Shown here piece after piece: positions 1 to 9,827 of a DNA stretch of 64,000 nt (its first letter is position 1; each line of letters opens with the position of its first letter). Source of the stretch: JAWVFM01 sp963823245. GTDB taxonomy: Bacteria > Actinomycetota > Thermoleophilia > Solirubrobacterales > 70-9. The stretch spans positions 1 through 64,000 of the forward strand of contig CAWGKQ010000011.1 of the NCBI GenBank assembly GCA_963823245.1, written 5' to 3'. The notes below the pieces were generated by a model that had not been told where the DNA came from, did no database searches, and worked only from the letters and a program-made list of their open reading frames with translations. A program made the position numbers and the translations under genes.

Positions 1-506
1 CATACGTCGGGTTCACGGACCGCCCAGCCTTCACCGACGCCCGGAAGATCTCGCGCGACCTGATCGCCGCCTTCAAGGACGGCGAGGTCGACCACGTCGA
101 CATCGTCTACAACCGGTTCGTCTCGCCGCTCACGCAGTACGTTCGCCGCCAGCGGCTCCTGCCGCTGGATGAGGCCGAGGTCTTCGGCGAGGGAGTTGCG
201 GAGGCGCACGAACCCGAGGACACCGAGCTCGCCGAGGCACACCGCAAGGCGCTCTGGGTCTACGAGCCCGAGGCGGAGCAGATCCTCGAGGAGCTCTTCG
301 AGGAGTACGTGGACATTTCGGTCTACCGCGCGCTCTTGGAGTCGGCCGCTTCCGAGCACGGCGCGCGGATGACGGCGATGCGGAACGCCGCGGAGAACGC
401 GAACGACATGATCGGCCGGCTGACGCTCGAGATGAACCGCGTCCGCCAGGCGGAGATCACTCAGGAGATCTTGGAAGTCGTCGCCGGGGCGGAGGCCCTG
501 GGCTAG
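1..506 (+). CDS. atpG: ATP synthase F1 gamma subunit (C-terminal part)
   Basis: The last 167 residues of the F1 central stalk subunit are present, and the 5' end lies outside the window. The reading frame starts at base 3. The C-terminal helix carries the family signature MTAMRNAAENANDMI followed by RQAEITQEILEVVAGAEAL, the part of gamma that rotates inside the alpha3beta3 ring. The stop is 13 bases before atpD, so this is one operon with atpD and atpC. Nothing looks unusual in the visible part. Confidence 0.95.
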   Translation, partial: YVGFTDRPAFTDARKISRDLIAAFKDGEVDHVDIVYNRFVSPLTQYVRRQRLLPLDEAEVFGEGVAEAHEPEDTELAEAHRKALWVYEPEAEQILEELFEEYVDISVYRALLESAASEHGARMTAMRNAAENANDMIGRLTLEMNRVRQAEITQEILEVVAGAEALG

Positions 507-519
507 ATAAGGGAGACGA

Positions 520-1953
520 ATGGCTGACGGAAACGGAAACGGCGCGAGCGGCAACGGCAACCGCGGGACGGTGGAGCAGGTCACGGGCGTCGTCGTCGAC
601 GCCTTCTTTCCCGAGAAGCTCCCCGAGATCTACCACGCGCTCGAGATCTCGATGCAAGGCGAGGAGGGCCGCCCCGCGACCCTCGTCTGCGAAGTCCAGC
701 AGCACCTAGGCGACGATCGTGTCCGCGCCGTCGCGATGGACGCGACCGACGGGCTCCAGCGCGGCCACGAGGTCATCGACACGGGCGGGCCGATCACGGT
801 GCCGGTCGGCGAGGCGACGCTCGGCCGAATCTTCAACCTCCTCGGCGAGGCGATCGACGAGGGCGACCCTGTCGAGGTGGAGGAGCGCTGGCCGATCCAC
901 CGCCCCGCCCCCGACGCCGAGGACCTGAGCCCCGTGCAGGAGATCCTCATCACCGGCATCAAGGTCGTCGACCTCCTCGCCCCCTATGCCAAGGGCGGCA
1001 AGGTCGGCCTCTTCGGCGGCGCCGGCGTCGGCAAGACAGTCCTCATCCAGGAGCTGATCCGCAACATCGCCGAGGAGCACGAGGGCCTGTCGGCGTTCTG
1101 CGGCGTGGGTGAGCGGTCGCGCGAGGGCAACGACCTCTGGCTCGAGATGAAGGAATCCGGCGTCATCGAGAAGACCATGCTCGTCTTCGGCCAGATGAAC
1201 GAGCCACCCGGGGCCCGCCTGCGCGTCGCTCTCTCCGGCCTCACCATGGCCGAGTACTTCCGCGAGTCGGGCGGGCAGGACGTGCTGCTGTTCATCGACA
1301 ACATCTTCCGGTTCGTCCAGGCCGGCTCCGAGGTCTCGGCGCTCCTCGGCCGCATGCCGTCGGCGGTCGGCTATCAGCCGACGCTCGAGACCGAGATGGG
1401 CGGCCTGCAGGAGCGGATCGCGTCGACGTCGCGCGGGTCGGTGACCTCGGTGCAGGCGATCTACGTGCCGGCCGACGACCTCACGGACCCGGCGCCGGCG
1501 TCGGTGTTCGCGCACCTGAACGCGACGACAACGCTCTCGCGGCAGATCTCAGAGAAGGGGATCTACCCGGCCGTGGACCCCCTCGACTCGACCTCGACGA
1601 TCCTCAAGCCCGAGATCCTCGGCGACGATCACTACAACACGGCGACCGAGGTTCAGGAGGTGCTCCAGCGCTACAAGGAGCTGCAGGACATCATCGCCAT
1701 CCTCGGGATCGACGAGCTCTCCGACGAGGACCGGGTCGTCGTCGCGCGGGCCCGGAAGATCGAGCGCTTCCTCTCGCAGCCGTTCTTCGTCGCCGAGGCC
1801 TTCACCGGCCGTGAGGGCGTGTACGTCCCGGTGGAGGAGACCGTGCGGGGCTTCCGCGAGATCCTCGACGGCAAGCACGATGAGCTGCCGGAGAGCGCGT
1901 TCTACATGAAGGGCACGATCGACCAGGTCGTCGAGGACGCCCGCAAGGGCTAG
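520..1953 (+). CDS. atpD: ATP synthase F1 beta subunit
   Basis: Catalytic subunit of the F1 ATPase, 477 residues, the usual length. It shows the P-loop GGAGVGKTVL near residues 165-174, the GVGERSREGNDLW segment with the catalytic glutamate near residue 196, and the conserved LLFIDNIFRFVQAGSEVSAL and GYQPTLETEMGGLQERI segments. The ATG follows a GGGAG Shine-Dalgarno at 511-515. The first 17 residues are Gly/Asn-rich (GNGNGASGNGN), an ordinary variable N-terminus. It sits between atpG and atpC in the standard order. Confidence 0.98.
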   Translation: MADGNGNGASGNGNRGTVEQVTGVVVDAFFPEKLPEIYHALEISMQGEEGRPATLVCEVQQHLGDDRVRAVAMDATDGLQRGHEVIDTGGPITVPVGEATLGRIFNLLGEAIDEGDPVEVEERWPIHRPAPDAEDLSPVQEILITGIKVVDLLAPYAKGGKVGLFGGAGVGKTVLIQELIRNIAEEHEGLSAFCGVGERSREGNDLWLEMKESGVIEKTMLVFGQMNEPPGARLRVALSGLTMAEYFRESGGQDVLLFIDNIFRFVQAGSEVSALLGRMPSAVGYQPTLETEMGGLQERIASTSRGSVTSVQAIYVPADDLTDPAPASVFAHLNATTTLSRQISEKGIYPAVDPLDSTSTILKPEILGDDHYNTATEVQEVLQRYKELQDIIAILGIDELSDEDRVVVARARKIERFLSQPFFVAEAFTGREGVYVPVEETVRGFREILDGKHDELPESAFYMKGTIDQVVEDARKG

Positions 1954-1961
1954 GGGCCGAC

Positions 1962-2375
1962 GTGGCGCACCCGGCGTTCCACACCCAGGTCCTGACCCCG
2001 GAGGGGGAGGTCTACGACGGTGAGGTCGAGCAGGTCTCGACCCGGACCGGCGTCGGCGAGGTGGGAATCCTCGCCCACCATGCGCCGATGCTCGCCCGCC
2101 TCGTCCCGGCCGAGCTACGCCTGCACGTCTCCGAGAGCGAGACGATCCGCTACGCCCAGGGCCACGGCTGGCTCCAGGTCTTCGCGAACGAGGCGCGGGT
2201 GCTGATCTCGGAGGCCATCGAGATCGACTCGCTCGACGTGAGCGACCTGGGCGAGCGCCTCTCCGAGGCCGAGCAGCGGCTGAATGAGGCCGACGAGGAC
2301 TCCGAGGCCCGGCAGCAGGCCGAGCAGGACGTGGCCCGCGCCAAGGCCTTCATCGCCATCGCCGAGAACCGCTAG
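1962..2375 (+). CDS. atpC: ATP synthase F1 epsilon subunit
   Basis: Small stalk subunit, 137 residues. The N-terminal beta-sandwich (residues about 1-85) carries the GEVGILAHHAPMLA signature, and the C-terminal helical hairpin (about 90-137) is rich in Glu, Ala and Gln. It starts with GTG 8 bases after the atpD stop. Epsilon couples gamma rotation and can inhibit ATP hydrolysis through its C-terminal helices. It is the last gene of the atp operon here; the next gene has its own promoter-like box. Confidence 0.95.
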   Translation: MAHPAFHTQVLTPEGEVYDGEVEQVSTRTGVGEVGILAHHAPMLARLVPAELRLHVSESETIRYAQGHGWLQVFANEARVLISEAIEIDSLDVSDLGERLSEAEQRLNEADEDSEARQQAEQDVARAKAFIAIAENR

Positions 2376-2394
2376 CGCGGGGACACTGCCGCAA

Positions 2395-2400
2395 TACGCT
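2395..2400 (+). promoter_or_regulatory. -10-like box TACGCT before the M20 gene
   Basis: TACGCT ends 8 bases before the ATG at 2409, with no Shine-Dalgarno between. This is the spacing expected for a leaderless transcript. No convincing -35 box was seen. Confidence 0.35.
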
Positions 2401-2408
2401 TTCGGCGG

Positions 2409-3504
2409 ATGGACGAACGGCTGCTGACCGAGAAGCTCGTCGCCTACGACAGTTCGAATGACGAGGGCATCCGCAACTGCGCGGGGTTCGTTCAGGGCTG
2501 GCTCGAGGCGCGAGAGATCACCACTCACGAGCTCGAGATCCGCGCGCTGCCGGTGCTCGTCGCCGACGTCGGGCCGCCGGACGCCCCGCTGACCGTCCTT
2601 CTGCACGGCCACCTCGACGTCGTACCTGGTCACGCCGAGCAGTTCGAGCCCCGGCTCGACGGCGACAAGCTCTTCGCTCGCGGCGCCTACGACATGAAGG
2701 GGGCCCTCGCGGCGCTCATGCTGGTGCTCGCCGACCTGCGCGACCAGAATGAGGTGCGGGTTCGTCTCGGCATCGTTCCCGACGAGGAGTCCGAGGAGGA
2801 GTTCGAGCGTGGAGGGGAGCTTCTCGTCCAGCAGGGTTTCGTGGGCGACTTCGCGATCACCGGGGAGCCGACCGACATGTGCGTCGGCGTGGCCGCGAAG
2901 GGCGTTTTCGCGATGCGGATCCTCGTCGAGGGCCGGGCGGCGCACGGCGCCACGCCGTGGCTGGGGGAGAACGCGATCCTCCGCGCGATCGAGGTTTTCC
3001 GCGCGATCGAATCGCTACCGTTTGCGGAGCAGAGCTCGGAGCTGTTCGATCGGCCGTCGATCAACCTCGGCCGGATCTTGGGCGGAGACGCCCTCAACAA
3101 GGTGCCTGACAGGTGTGTCATCGACGTCGACGTGCGCTACCTGCCCGAGCAGGAGCCCAGCGCGATCCTGTCCGAGGTGTCCGGCGTCGACGGGGTGAAC
3201 GTGGTGTCGACCTTCAGCAGGCCTCCGGCGCAGGTCGACCCTGAGTCGCGCCTTCGTGCGGGCGCTCTGTGACGCCGCCACCCCCTTTCACGCGGGAGTT
3301 CGCGGAGTTGGCCGCGACGGCGCATCCGACGCGGTCTCGTTTCTGCGCGCGGGCATCCCGGCGGTCGAGTTCGGTCCTCTCGGCGGCGGGCACCATGGCC
3401 CGGAGGAGTGGGTGTCGGTTTCCTCGCTGTCGAGCTACAGGCAGGCGATCGCGAGCTTCGTGAGGAGCCTTCCCAGCCGCGCCGACGACGGAGGCGGGTC
3501 GTGA
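2409..3504 (+). CDS. M20 family metallopeptidase (ArgE/DapE-like), apparent frameshift
   Basis: Zinc-dependent amidohydrolase of the M20 family. Metal and catalytic motifs are visible: HGHLD (His68, Asp70), GAYDMKG (Asp95) and PDEES (Glu126/127). The central dimerisation domain has the AAHGATPW segment, and the C-terminal metal His lies in GGHHGPEEW. The frame breaks near 3252: one extra C turns a continuous VDPES-FVRALCDAATPF into an early stop at 3272, and the rest of the protein continues in frame +1 to 3504. All motifs survive on both sides, so this may be a sequencing indel. Substrate cannot be told from sequence (N-acyl amino acid or small peptide). The stop overlaps the next start as GTGA. 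Confidence 0.8.
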
Positions 3505-5609
3505 GCCCCGACGAGGGCGCCCCGCCGCCCGCGGGCGGCGACGGAAGCCCCGACGGCCGAGCGCCCACGCCGCCGCCTCCAGCGACCTACGCCGGCCGCC
3601 GCCAGCAGTCCGAACGCGAGGCCGAGGCTTCCGAGTCGGCGCTCGAGCAGGAGATCGAGGGCGCACTCCCGCCCGCGCCCGGCGGGGGCCCACCCGCTCA
3701 CGGCGAGACGATCGAGGCCGACACCGTCACGCTCGCCGATCGCGAGGAGGCTCAGGAGGCGGCGCATGCCGGTCTGCGTGCCCGCACCGAGGCGCACGCA
3801 ACCCAGACCGACCGACGTGTAGCGGCCGCCACCGCCGCCGCGGCGCCGGCGCCGCAGCGCAGCAGGCGCCGCCCGCAACGGCGCCCGCTCCCGCGAAGCC
3901 GAAGCCGCCGGACGGCGCGGCAAAGCCTCCGGCAGCGGCGCCCAAGGCGCCCGCCCCGGCGGCCGAGAAGCCCGCCGCCCCGAAGCCGCCCCCTCCGGGA
4001 GGGGCGCCGCCGCCGACTCCGTCGGGCGGGGTCGGCGAGCCGCCCAAGCGTCGCCTATGGCTGCGCTTTCTCACCGCCTCGGTGGTGATCGTGGTCGCCG
4101 CCGCCACCGCGACGGCGGTGGCGACGCTCGTCTTCGGCTACGACTTCGCCGCGCGCCTCGGCGGCATCAGGGGCGTGCAGCACCTGCTCGCCGGCCCGAC
4201 GGCCGGCCCACAGACGATCTTGTTGCTCGGGGCCGACAAGCGGCCGAACGAGGGCGACAAGGGACGCTCGGACACCACGATCCTCCTGCGCGTCACCGGC
4301 GACGGCATCCGCATGATGTCGATCCCGCGCGACCTGAGAATCGACGACATTCCTGGCCACGGCGGCCCCTGGAAGATGAACGCCGCCTACACCTTCGGTG
4401 GGCCCGCGCTCACGACGAAGGTCGTGAAGCAACTGACCGGCCTGCAGATAAACCACGTCGTGAACGTCGACTTCACCGGCTTCGCGGACGCGGTCAACTC
4501 GATCGGCTGCGTGTACTTCGATGTCGACCATCACTACTTCCACTCGAACGCCGGCCTCTCGGCGTTCGACCAGTACGCGGAGATCAACATCCACGCCGGC
4601 TACCAGCGCATGTGCGGTTACAACGCCCTCCAGTTCGTGCGCTACCGCCACGACGACAACGACCTCGTCCGCGCCGCTCGGCAGCAGGCGTTCCTGCGCG
4701 AGGCGCGCAGGCAGGTGCCGCCGACGAAGATCTTCAACGACATCAACAGCCTCACGCGCATCGTCGCCAAGTACACGTCCACCGACCCGACGCTGAAGGA
4801 CTTCCCGACTCTCCTCAGCCTGGCGAAGCTGATCGCCTCGGCCGGTGGAGCGCCCGTCACCCAGGTCCACTTCCCGGCGATCATCGGCTCACCCACCGAC
4901 CCCTACGTCACCGCCCACAGGACCGCGATCCACGACGCGGTCCGAGCGTTCCTCGGCGACGCGAGCTCGTCTCCGTCCGGAACGCTGGGACCGGGCAACG
5001 GCGGCGGCGCGAAGCCCGTTCCCGCGGCGGATGAGTCGCGGCGGCTCCTCGTCCGGCAAGTCGTCGAAGCAGGGTGGCGGTTCGTCCGGCTCCGGCGGCG
5101 GGGGAGGCGGCGGCAGCTCGGAGACCTCGCCGTCCTCCGCCGCGTTTACCGACTCCACGTCCTCGGGCCAGCAGTACGCGGCGAAGCTCTCCGACGCGCG
5201 CTGGCGGCGGGAGGGGAAGATCCCGATCCTCTACCCGACGAAGCTCATCCCGGGGTCGTACCTGACCGACGACTCGAACTCGTATCGGATCGACGGCCCC
5301 GGGGATGCGATCTACGACGGCTACACGTTCGTTGCGGAGATCCCGGCCGGCAGCAACGGCTACGGCTACACCGCCTACTACGACTTCACCGGGACCAACT
5401 GGCGCGACGCGCCGGTCCTCGACAACCCGACCGAGACCCAGACCATCAACGGCGAGACCTACGAGATGTTCTGGGACAGCGGCCGCCTGCGGCTCGTCGG
5501 GTGGAAGACCAACAAGGGCTCATATTGGGTCGACAACGACCTCCTCGAGACGCTGACGCCGGGCCAGATGGTGGGCATGGCGGAGGCGATGCGCAACTCG
5601 AAGGGCTAG
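3501..5609 (+). CDS. LytR-CpsA-Psr (LCP) family protein, two apparent frameshifts
   Basis: LCP proteins attach undecaprenyl-linked glycopolymers to peptidoglycan. The reading frame begins at GTG 3501 with a long Pro/Ala-rich cytoplasmic tail. A transmembrane helix at about 4070-4140 (LTASVVIVVAAATATAVATL) precedes the LCP domain, with RSDTTILLRV, MMSIPRDL and the late FVRYRHDDNDLVRAARQQ motif. A Gly/Ser linker leads to a C-terminal extracellular domain of about 150 residues ending at 5609. The frame shifts twice: one base seems missing in the Ala-codon run near 3820-3860, and one extra base near 5039 joins AADES to GGSSSGKSS. Location just before ugd and the sugar nucleotidyltransferase fits glycopolymer assembly. 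Confidence 0.8.
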
Positions 5610-5618
5610 GCGATCCGC

Positions 5619-6905
5619 ATGGTTGAGCGAAACGCCGTCGGCGTCGTCGGAGTGGGCTGGGTCGGGCTCGTCACCGCGGCATGCTTCGCGGACCTCGGGC
5701 GGGAGGTCGTCGCGCTCGACATCGACGAAGCGAAGGTCGAGGCGCTGCGCGCGGGCACGGTTCCGATCCACGAGCCGGGCATCGAGGAGCTCCTGGAGCG
5801 AAACCGCGACCGCCTGCGCTTCACGACGTCCATGGACGAGCTGCTCGCCGCCGCGCGGCTGCTCTTCTGCTGCGTCGACACTCCCCCGACGTATTCCGGC
5901 GACGCGGACCTCTCGCGTGTGCGCGCCGTGGTGGAGAGGCTGCCCGAGGGCGGCGACCACGCGCTCGTCATGAAGAGCACCGTCCCGTCGGGAACGGGAG
6001 CGGCGATCCGGCGCGACCGGCCGAGCCTCGCCTACGTCTCGTGCCCGGAGTTCCTGAAGGAGGGCACCGCCGTCGCGGACTTCATGCACCCGGACCGCGT
6101 GGTCATCGGCGCCGACCCCGGCGACGAGTGGGCGGCCGACGCGGTCGGAGACCTCTACGCGCCCCTCGGCGGCGAGCTCGTGCGCACCGACGTGGCCTCG
6201 GCCGAGATGATCAAGCTCGCATCGAACGCGTTCCTGGCGACGAAGATCTCGTTCATCAACGAGATCGCGAACGTCTGCGAGGAGGTGGGGGCGGACGTCG
6301 CCGAGGTCGCGCGCGGCATGGGCCTCGACAGGCGAATCGGGCCGAGCTTCCTCCGGGCGGGCATCGGTTACGGGGGCTCGTGCTTCCCGAAGGACGTGAG
6401 CGCCCTCAAGCAGCTCGCCGGCAACTCCGGCTACCACTTCCAGCTTCTCAACTCCGTGATCGAGGTCAACGAGCTTCAGAAGCGGAGGGTCATCGGGAAG
6501 CTCACCAAGCACCTCGGCTCGCTTGTCGGCAAGCGAATCGCGCTCCTCGGGCTCGCCTTCAAACCCGACACCGACGACATGCGTGAGGCGTCAAGCCTGG
6601 TGCTCTCAGCTCGGCTCCAGGGCGAGGGGGCCGACGTCGCCGGCTACGACCCCGTTGCCGAGCGCCCCGCCGCGGAGCTCCTGCCCGCGGTGGAGCTTTG
6701 CGACTCGGCCGAGGCCGCTCTCGAGGGCGCTGACGCGGCGATCCTGGTGACCGAGTGGCCGGAGTTCCGTGAGCTCGACTGGAAGAAGATTGCGGGCCGG
6801 ATGGCGAATCCGCTGGTCGTGGACGGACGGAACTTCCTCGACCCGGCGGCGATGCGGGCCGCGGGCTTCAGCTACGAGGGCATCGGCCGCGACGGCGCCG
6901 CCTAG
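5619..6905 (+). CDS. ugd: UDP-glucose/GDP-mannose dehydrogenase family, probably UDP-glucose 6-dehydrogenase
   Basis: NAD-dependent enzyme that oxidises a UDP-hexose twice to a UDP-uronic acid. The N-terminal Rossmann fold shows GVGWVGLVTAACFADLG, the central helix has EMIKLASNAFLATKISFINE, and the catalytic Cys is at about residue 255 in GYGGSCFPKD. The C-terminal domain has GLAFKPDTDDMREAS. Length 428 fits the family. It starts 9 bases after the LCP gene. UDP-glucose is the likeliest substrate from the motif pattern, but UDP-ManNAc or GDP-mannose dehydrogenases share the fold, so specificity is inferred. Confidence 0.88.
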   Translation: MVERNAVGVVGVGWVGLVTAACFADLGREVVALDIDEAKVEALRAGTVPIHEPGIEELLERNRDRLRFTTSMDELLAAARLLFCCVDTPPTYSGDADLSRVRAVVERLPEGGDHALVMKSTVPSGTGAAIRRDRPSLAYVSCPEFLKEGTAVADFMHPDRVVIGADPGDEWAADAVGDLYAPLGGELVRTDVASAEMIKLASNAFLATKISFINEIANVCEEVGADVAEVARGMGLDRRIGPSFLRAGIGYGGSCFPKDVSALKQLAGNSGYHFQLLNSVIEVNELQKRRVIGKLTKHLGSLVGKRIALLGLAFKPDTDDMREASSLVLSARLQGEGADVAGYDPVAERPAAELLPAVELCDSAEAALEGADAAILVTEWPEFRELDWKKIAGRMANPLVVDGRNFLDPAAMRAAGFSYEGIGRDGAA

Positions 6906-6908
6906 GCG

Positions 6909-7997
6909 ATGCAGGCGCTCGTCCTCGTCGGCGGCGAGGGAACTCGTCTTCGCCCGCTGACGCTCACGCAGCCGAAGCCGGCCGTGACCCTCGTCGATCG
7001 GCCGTTCATCCGCTACATGGTCGACTGGCTCGCGCGTCACGGCGTCGACGACGTGATCATGGCCTGCGGCTTTCGCGCCGATCTGCTGCGCGAGCGGCTG
7101 GGGGACGGCGGCGACGGCGGCCCGCGCATCCGCTACCTCTCCGAGCCCGAGCCGCTCGGGACGGCCGGGCCGATCAAGTTCGCTGCCGACCTCCTCGACG
7201 ATCGCTTCCTGGCGCTGAACGGCGACGTCCTCACCGACCTCGACCTGACGGCGCTGATTCGCCGGCACGAGGAGCGAAACGCCGTCGGGACCCTCGCGCT
7301 CTACCCGGTCGAGGACGTGACCGGCTACGGGCTGGTGCGCCGCCGCGAGGACGGCGAGATCCTCGAGTTCCTCGAGAAGCCCGACCCCTCCGAGGTCGAC
7401 ACCGACGAGATCAGCGCCGGCGCGTATGTCCTCGAGCGCGCGGTGCTCGACCTGATTCCGGAGGGCCGGGCGGTGTCGATCGAGCGCGAGGTGTTCCCGC
7501 GGCTCGTCGGCCAGGGCCTCTACAGCCGGCGGCTCGAGGGCTACTGGATGGACATCGGGACGCCCGAGCGCTATCTCCAGGCGACCTGGGACATCCTCAC
7601 CAAGCGGGTCGAAACGGAGATCGGCGCCCGCATCGACGGCGACGGGATGCTGGTCGAGGACGGCGTGCGGGTCGAGAAATCCGCCACCATCGCGCCTCCG
7701 GCGCTGATCGAGCACGGGGCCGACCTTCATGCCGACGCGAGGGTCGGCGAGCGGGCGGTGATCGGACGCGGCACGGAGGTCGGCAAGGGTGCGAGCGTCC
7801 GCGACTCGGTGGTCCTCCACGGATGCTGGATCGGGCCGGGTGCGCAGGTCGACGGGGCGATCCTCGCCTCCGGTGTGCAGGTCGGCGAGGGAGCCGAGGT
7901 CCCGGCCGGATCCGTCGTCGGCGAGGGCGCTCACATCGACCCCTATGCGAAGCTCGAGCCGGGCGCCCGCGTGGCCCCCGGCGAGGAGGTCCCGTGA
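6909..7997 (+). CDS. Sugar-1-phosphate nucleotidyltransferase with left-handed beta-helix
   Basis: Makes an NDP-sugar from a sugar-1-phosphate. The N-terminal pyrophosphorylase domain (about residues 1-235) has the signature GGEGTRLRPLT and PKPAV, the NGDVLTDLDL metal site and FLEKPDP. After about residue 240 there are hexapeptide repeats (ARVGERAVIGRGTEVGKGA) that form a beta-helix. Both GDP-mannose and dTDP/UDP-glucose pyrophosphorylases look like this; the SIS-type phosphomannose/phosphoglucose isomerase downstream favours mannose, but this is inference. The ATG lies 4 bases after the ugd stop. Confidence 0.85.
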   Translation: MQALVLVGGEGTRLRPLTLTQPKPAVTLVDRPFIRYMVDWLARHGVDDVIMACGFRADLLRERLGDGGDGGPRIRYLSEPEPLGTAGPIKFAADLLDDRFLALNGDVLTDLDLTALIRRHEERNAVGTLALYPVEDVTGYGLVRRREDGEILEFLEKPDPSEVDTDEISAGAYVLERAVLDLIPEGRAVSIEREVFPRLVGQGLYSRRLEGYWMDIGTPERYLQATWDILTKRVETEIGARIDGDGMLVEDGVRVEKSATIAPPALIEHGADLHADARVGERAVIGRGTEVGKGASVRDSVVLHGCWIGPGAQVDGAILASGVQVGEGAEVPAGSVVGEGAHIDPYAKLEPGARVAPGEEVP

Positions 7998-8056
7998 GCG
8001 TGAGGCTCGAGAGAGGAGGATTGGTGCTGGCCGAACGCGAACCCAAGAGCCAGTGA
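7994..8056 (+). CDS. Possible 20-residue micro-ORF coupling two sugar genes
   Basis: A GTG at 7994 overlaps the stop of the nucleotidyltransferase as GTGA, and the stop of this frame overlaps the GTG of the SIS isomerase at 8053, again as GTGA. The frame holds 20 codons (starts VSVRLERGGLVLAE). An AGGAGG sits inside it at about 8013-8018. It may be a translational-coupling leader, a remnant of a larger gene, or just spacer. No family is recognised. Confidence 0.3.
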   Translation: MSVRLERGGLVLAEREPKSQ

Positions 8057-9069
8057 GCGCTGCGGACCTCCGCGCGAACGACCCGAGCGGGCAGGTCGAC
8101 GACGTGCTTGCGCTGCCGGATCACCTACGTGACGCGCTCTGGCGGGTCGAGTCTGCGCAGATCACGCCGTTCCTGGCGACGGGACTCGTCGTCGCGGGGA
8201 TGGGCGGGTCCGCGATCGGCGGCGACCTCGCCGCGGTCGCGTTCGGCTCCAGGCTGGTCGCTCCCCTCGGAGTGGCGCGGGGCTACGAGCTGCCCGCCTC
8301 GCTGCCGCCGGATCGCGCCGTGCTCTGCTCGAGCTACTCGGGGAACACGGAGGAGACCCTGGCCTGCTACGACGCCGCCGAGGCCGTCGGCGCGCAGCGG
8401 ATCGTCGCCACGACCGGCGGCGAGCTCGCCGAAAAGGCGCGCGCCGACGCGGTGCCGGTGATCGGCCTCCCGGCGGGCCTGCAGCCGCGCGCGGCCGTCG
8501 GCTACACGTTCACGGTCGCGGCGGAGGTGGCGGCGCTCGTGGGGGCCGCCGACGCGATCCGCACGGAGATCGACAGCTCGGCCGCCCACATCGAGGCCGC
8601 CCAGGAGAGCCTCGTCGCGCGCGCAGGCGAGCTCGCCGCCGAGCTCGACGGCGCGATCCCGCTCGTCTACGGGGCCGACCTCACCGCCCCCGTCGCGTAT
8701 CGGTGGAAGTGCCAGGTGAACGAGAACGCGAAGCTCCCGGCGTTCTCGCACGAGCTGCCCGAGGCCGATCACAACGAGATCGTCGGCTGGGAGAGCGGCT
8801 CGGAATGGCCGCTCGCGGCGATCCTCCTCACCGATCGCGACCAGCACCCGCGAATTCGCCGGCGGTTCGAGCTGACGGGCGACCTCGTCGCCCCGCAGGC
8901 GCGCGCGGTGATCACGATCGAGGCGGAGGGCGAGACGCGCACCGAGCGCCTGCTGTGGACGGTGATGCTGGGCGACCTGCTCTCTCTCCAACTCGCCGCG
9001 CGCCGTGGCGTCGACCCCCAGCCGGTCGAGGTGATTGAGCGCCTCAAGGAGGAGCTCGGCCGCCAGTAG
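8053..9069 (+). CDS. SIS-domain phosphoglucose/phosphomannose isomerase
   Basis: Isomerase interconverting fructose-6-phosphate with glucose-6- or mannose-6-phosphate. Two SIS domains are visible. The first has GMGGSAIGGDLAA near residue 48 and SSYSGNTEET; the second has the conserved PEADHNEIVGWE with the active-site Glu and His near residue 240. Length is 338 residues from GTG 8053, which matches the bifunctional archaeal/actinobacterial family. The frame stays open upstream, but the family N-terminus and the GTGA overlap favour 8053. It completes the sugar-nucleotide block started by ugd. Confidence 0.85.
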   Translation: MSAADLRANDPSGQVDDVLALPDHLRDALWRVESAQITPFLATGLVVAGMGGSAIGGDLAAVAFGSRLVAPLGVARGYELPASLPPDRAVLCSSYSGNTEETLACYDAAEAVGAQRIVATTGGELAEKARADAVPVIGLPAGLQPRAAVGYTFTVAAEVAALVGAADAIRTEIDSSAAHIEAAQESLVARAGELAAELDGAIPLVYGADLTAPVAYRWKCQVNENAKLPAFSHELPEADHNEIVGWESGSEWPLAAILLTDRDQHPRIRRRFELTGDLVAPQARAVITIEAEGETRTERLLWTVMLGDLLSLQLAARRGVDPQPVEVIERLKEELGRQ

Positions 9070-9072
9070 CCT
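9067..9072 (+). promoter_or_regulatory. -10-like box TAGCCT before the ABC exporter
   Basis: TAGCCT overlaps the stop of the SIS isomerase gene and ends 8 bases before the ATG at 9081. Possible internal leaderless promoter; weak match. Confidence 0.25.
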
Positions 9073-9080
9073 GGCACGGG

Positions 9081-9827
9081 ATGGAATCCTCGAGTGGGGC
9101 TTCCGCCCTCTCCACGCGTGACCTCGTCAAGGTTTTCGGCACGGGCGACACGGCCGTTCGGGCCTTGGACGGCGTCTCGGTCGACGTGTCCGCGGGCGAG
9201 ATGACGGCGATCATGGGCCCGTCCGGGTCCGGAAAGAGCACGCTTCTGCACCTCCTGGGCGCGCTCGAGACACCCACCTCGGGCGAGATTGCGCTGGCGG
9301 GAGAGCGCTACGACGGGCTGGATGAGCGGGCGCTGACCCGCCTGCGGCGGGACCGCATCGGCTTCGTCTTCCAGTTCTTCAACCTCCTGACCCCCCTCAC
9401 CGCAGAGGAGAACGTGCTGCTGCCGGCCCTGATCGCGGGTGATCGAAGCGACGAGACGAGGCAGCGGGCCGGTGCACTCCTCGAGCGCGTGGGGCTCTCC
9501 AGCCGAGCGGGACACCTCCCCTCGGAGCTCTCCGGCGGCGAGCAGCAGCGTGTCTCGATCGCTCGCGCCCTGCTCAACCGGCCGGAGATCGTGCTCGCCG
9601 ACGAGCCCACCGGCAATTTGGACTCGAAGTCGAGCGGCGAGGTCCTTCGCCTGCTCGGCGAGCTCAACGCCGAGGGCCAAACGGTCGTGATCGTCACGCA
9701 CGACCCGGCCGCCGCCGCGACCGCCTCCCGGGTCATCTTCCTGCGGGACGGCCGCGTGGCGGGCGACGTCGAGGGCGGCTCGACGGCGCGCGTCGCCGAG
9801 GAGTTCTCGGCCCTGCAGCATGCGTAG
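9081..9827 (+). CDS. ABC transporter ATP-binding protein, MacB/LolD type
   Basis: ATPase that drives a FtsX/MacB-type permease. It has Walker A GPSGSGKST, the Q-loop region RIGFVFQFFNLL, the ABC signature LSGGEQQRVSIARAL, Walker B IVLADEPTGNLD and the H-loop VIVTHD. Length 248 is typical. The MacB/LolD subfamily does mechanotransmission or extraction of lipoproteins and drugs rather than classic transport. The end overlaps the next gene by 8 bases, so the two are co-translated. Confidence 0.93.
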   Translation: MESSSGASALSTRDLVKVFGTGDTAVRALDGVSVDVSAGEMTAIMGPSGSGKSTLLHLLGALETPTSGEIALAGERYDGLDERALTRLRRDRIGFVFQFFNLLTPLTAEENVLLPALIAGDRSDETRQRAGALLERVGLSSRAGHLPSELSGGEQQRVSIARALLNRPEIVLADEPTGNLDSKSSGEVLRLLGELNAEGQTVVIVTHDPAAAATASRVIFLRDGRVAGDVEGGSTARVAEEFSALQHA

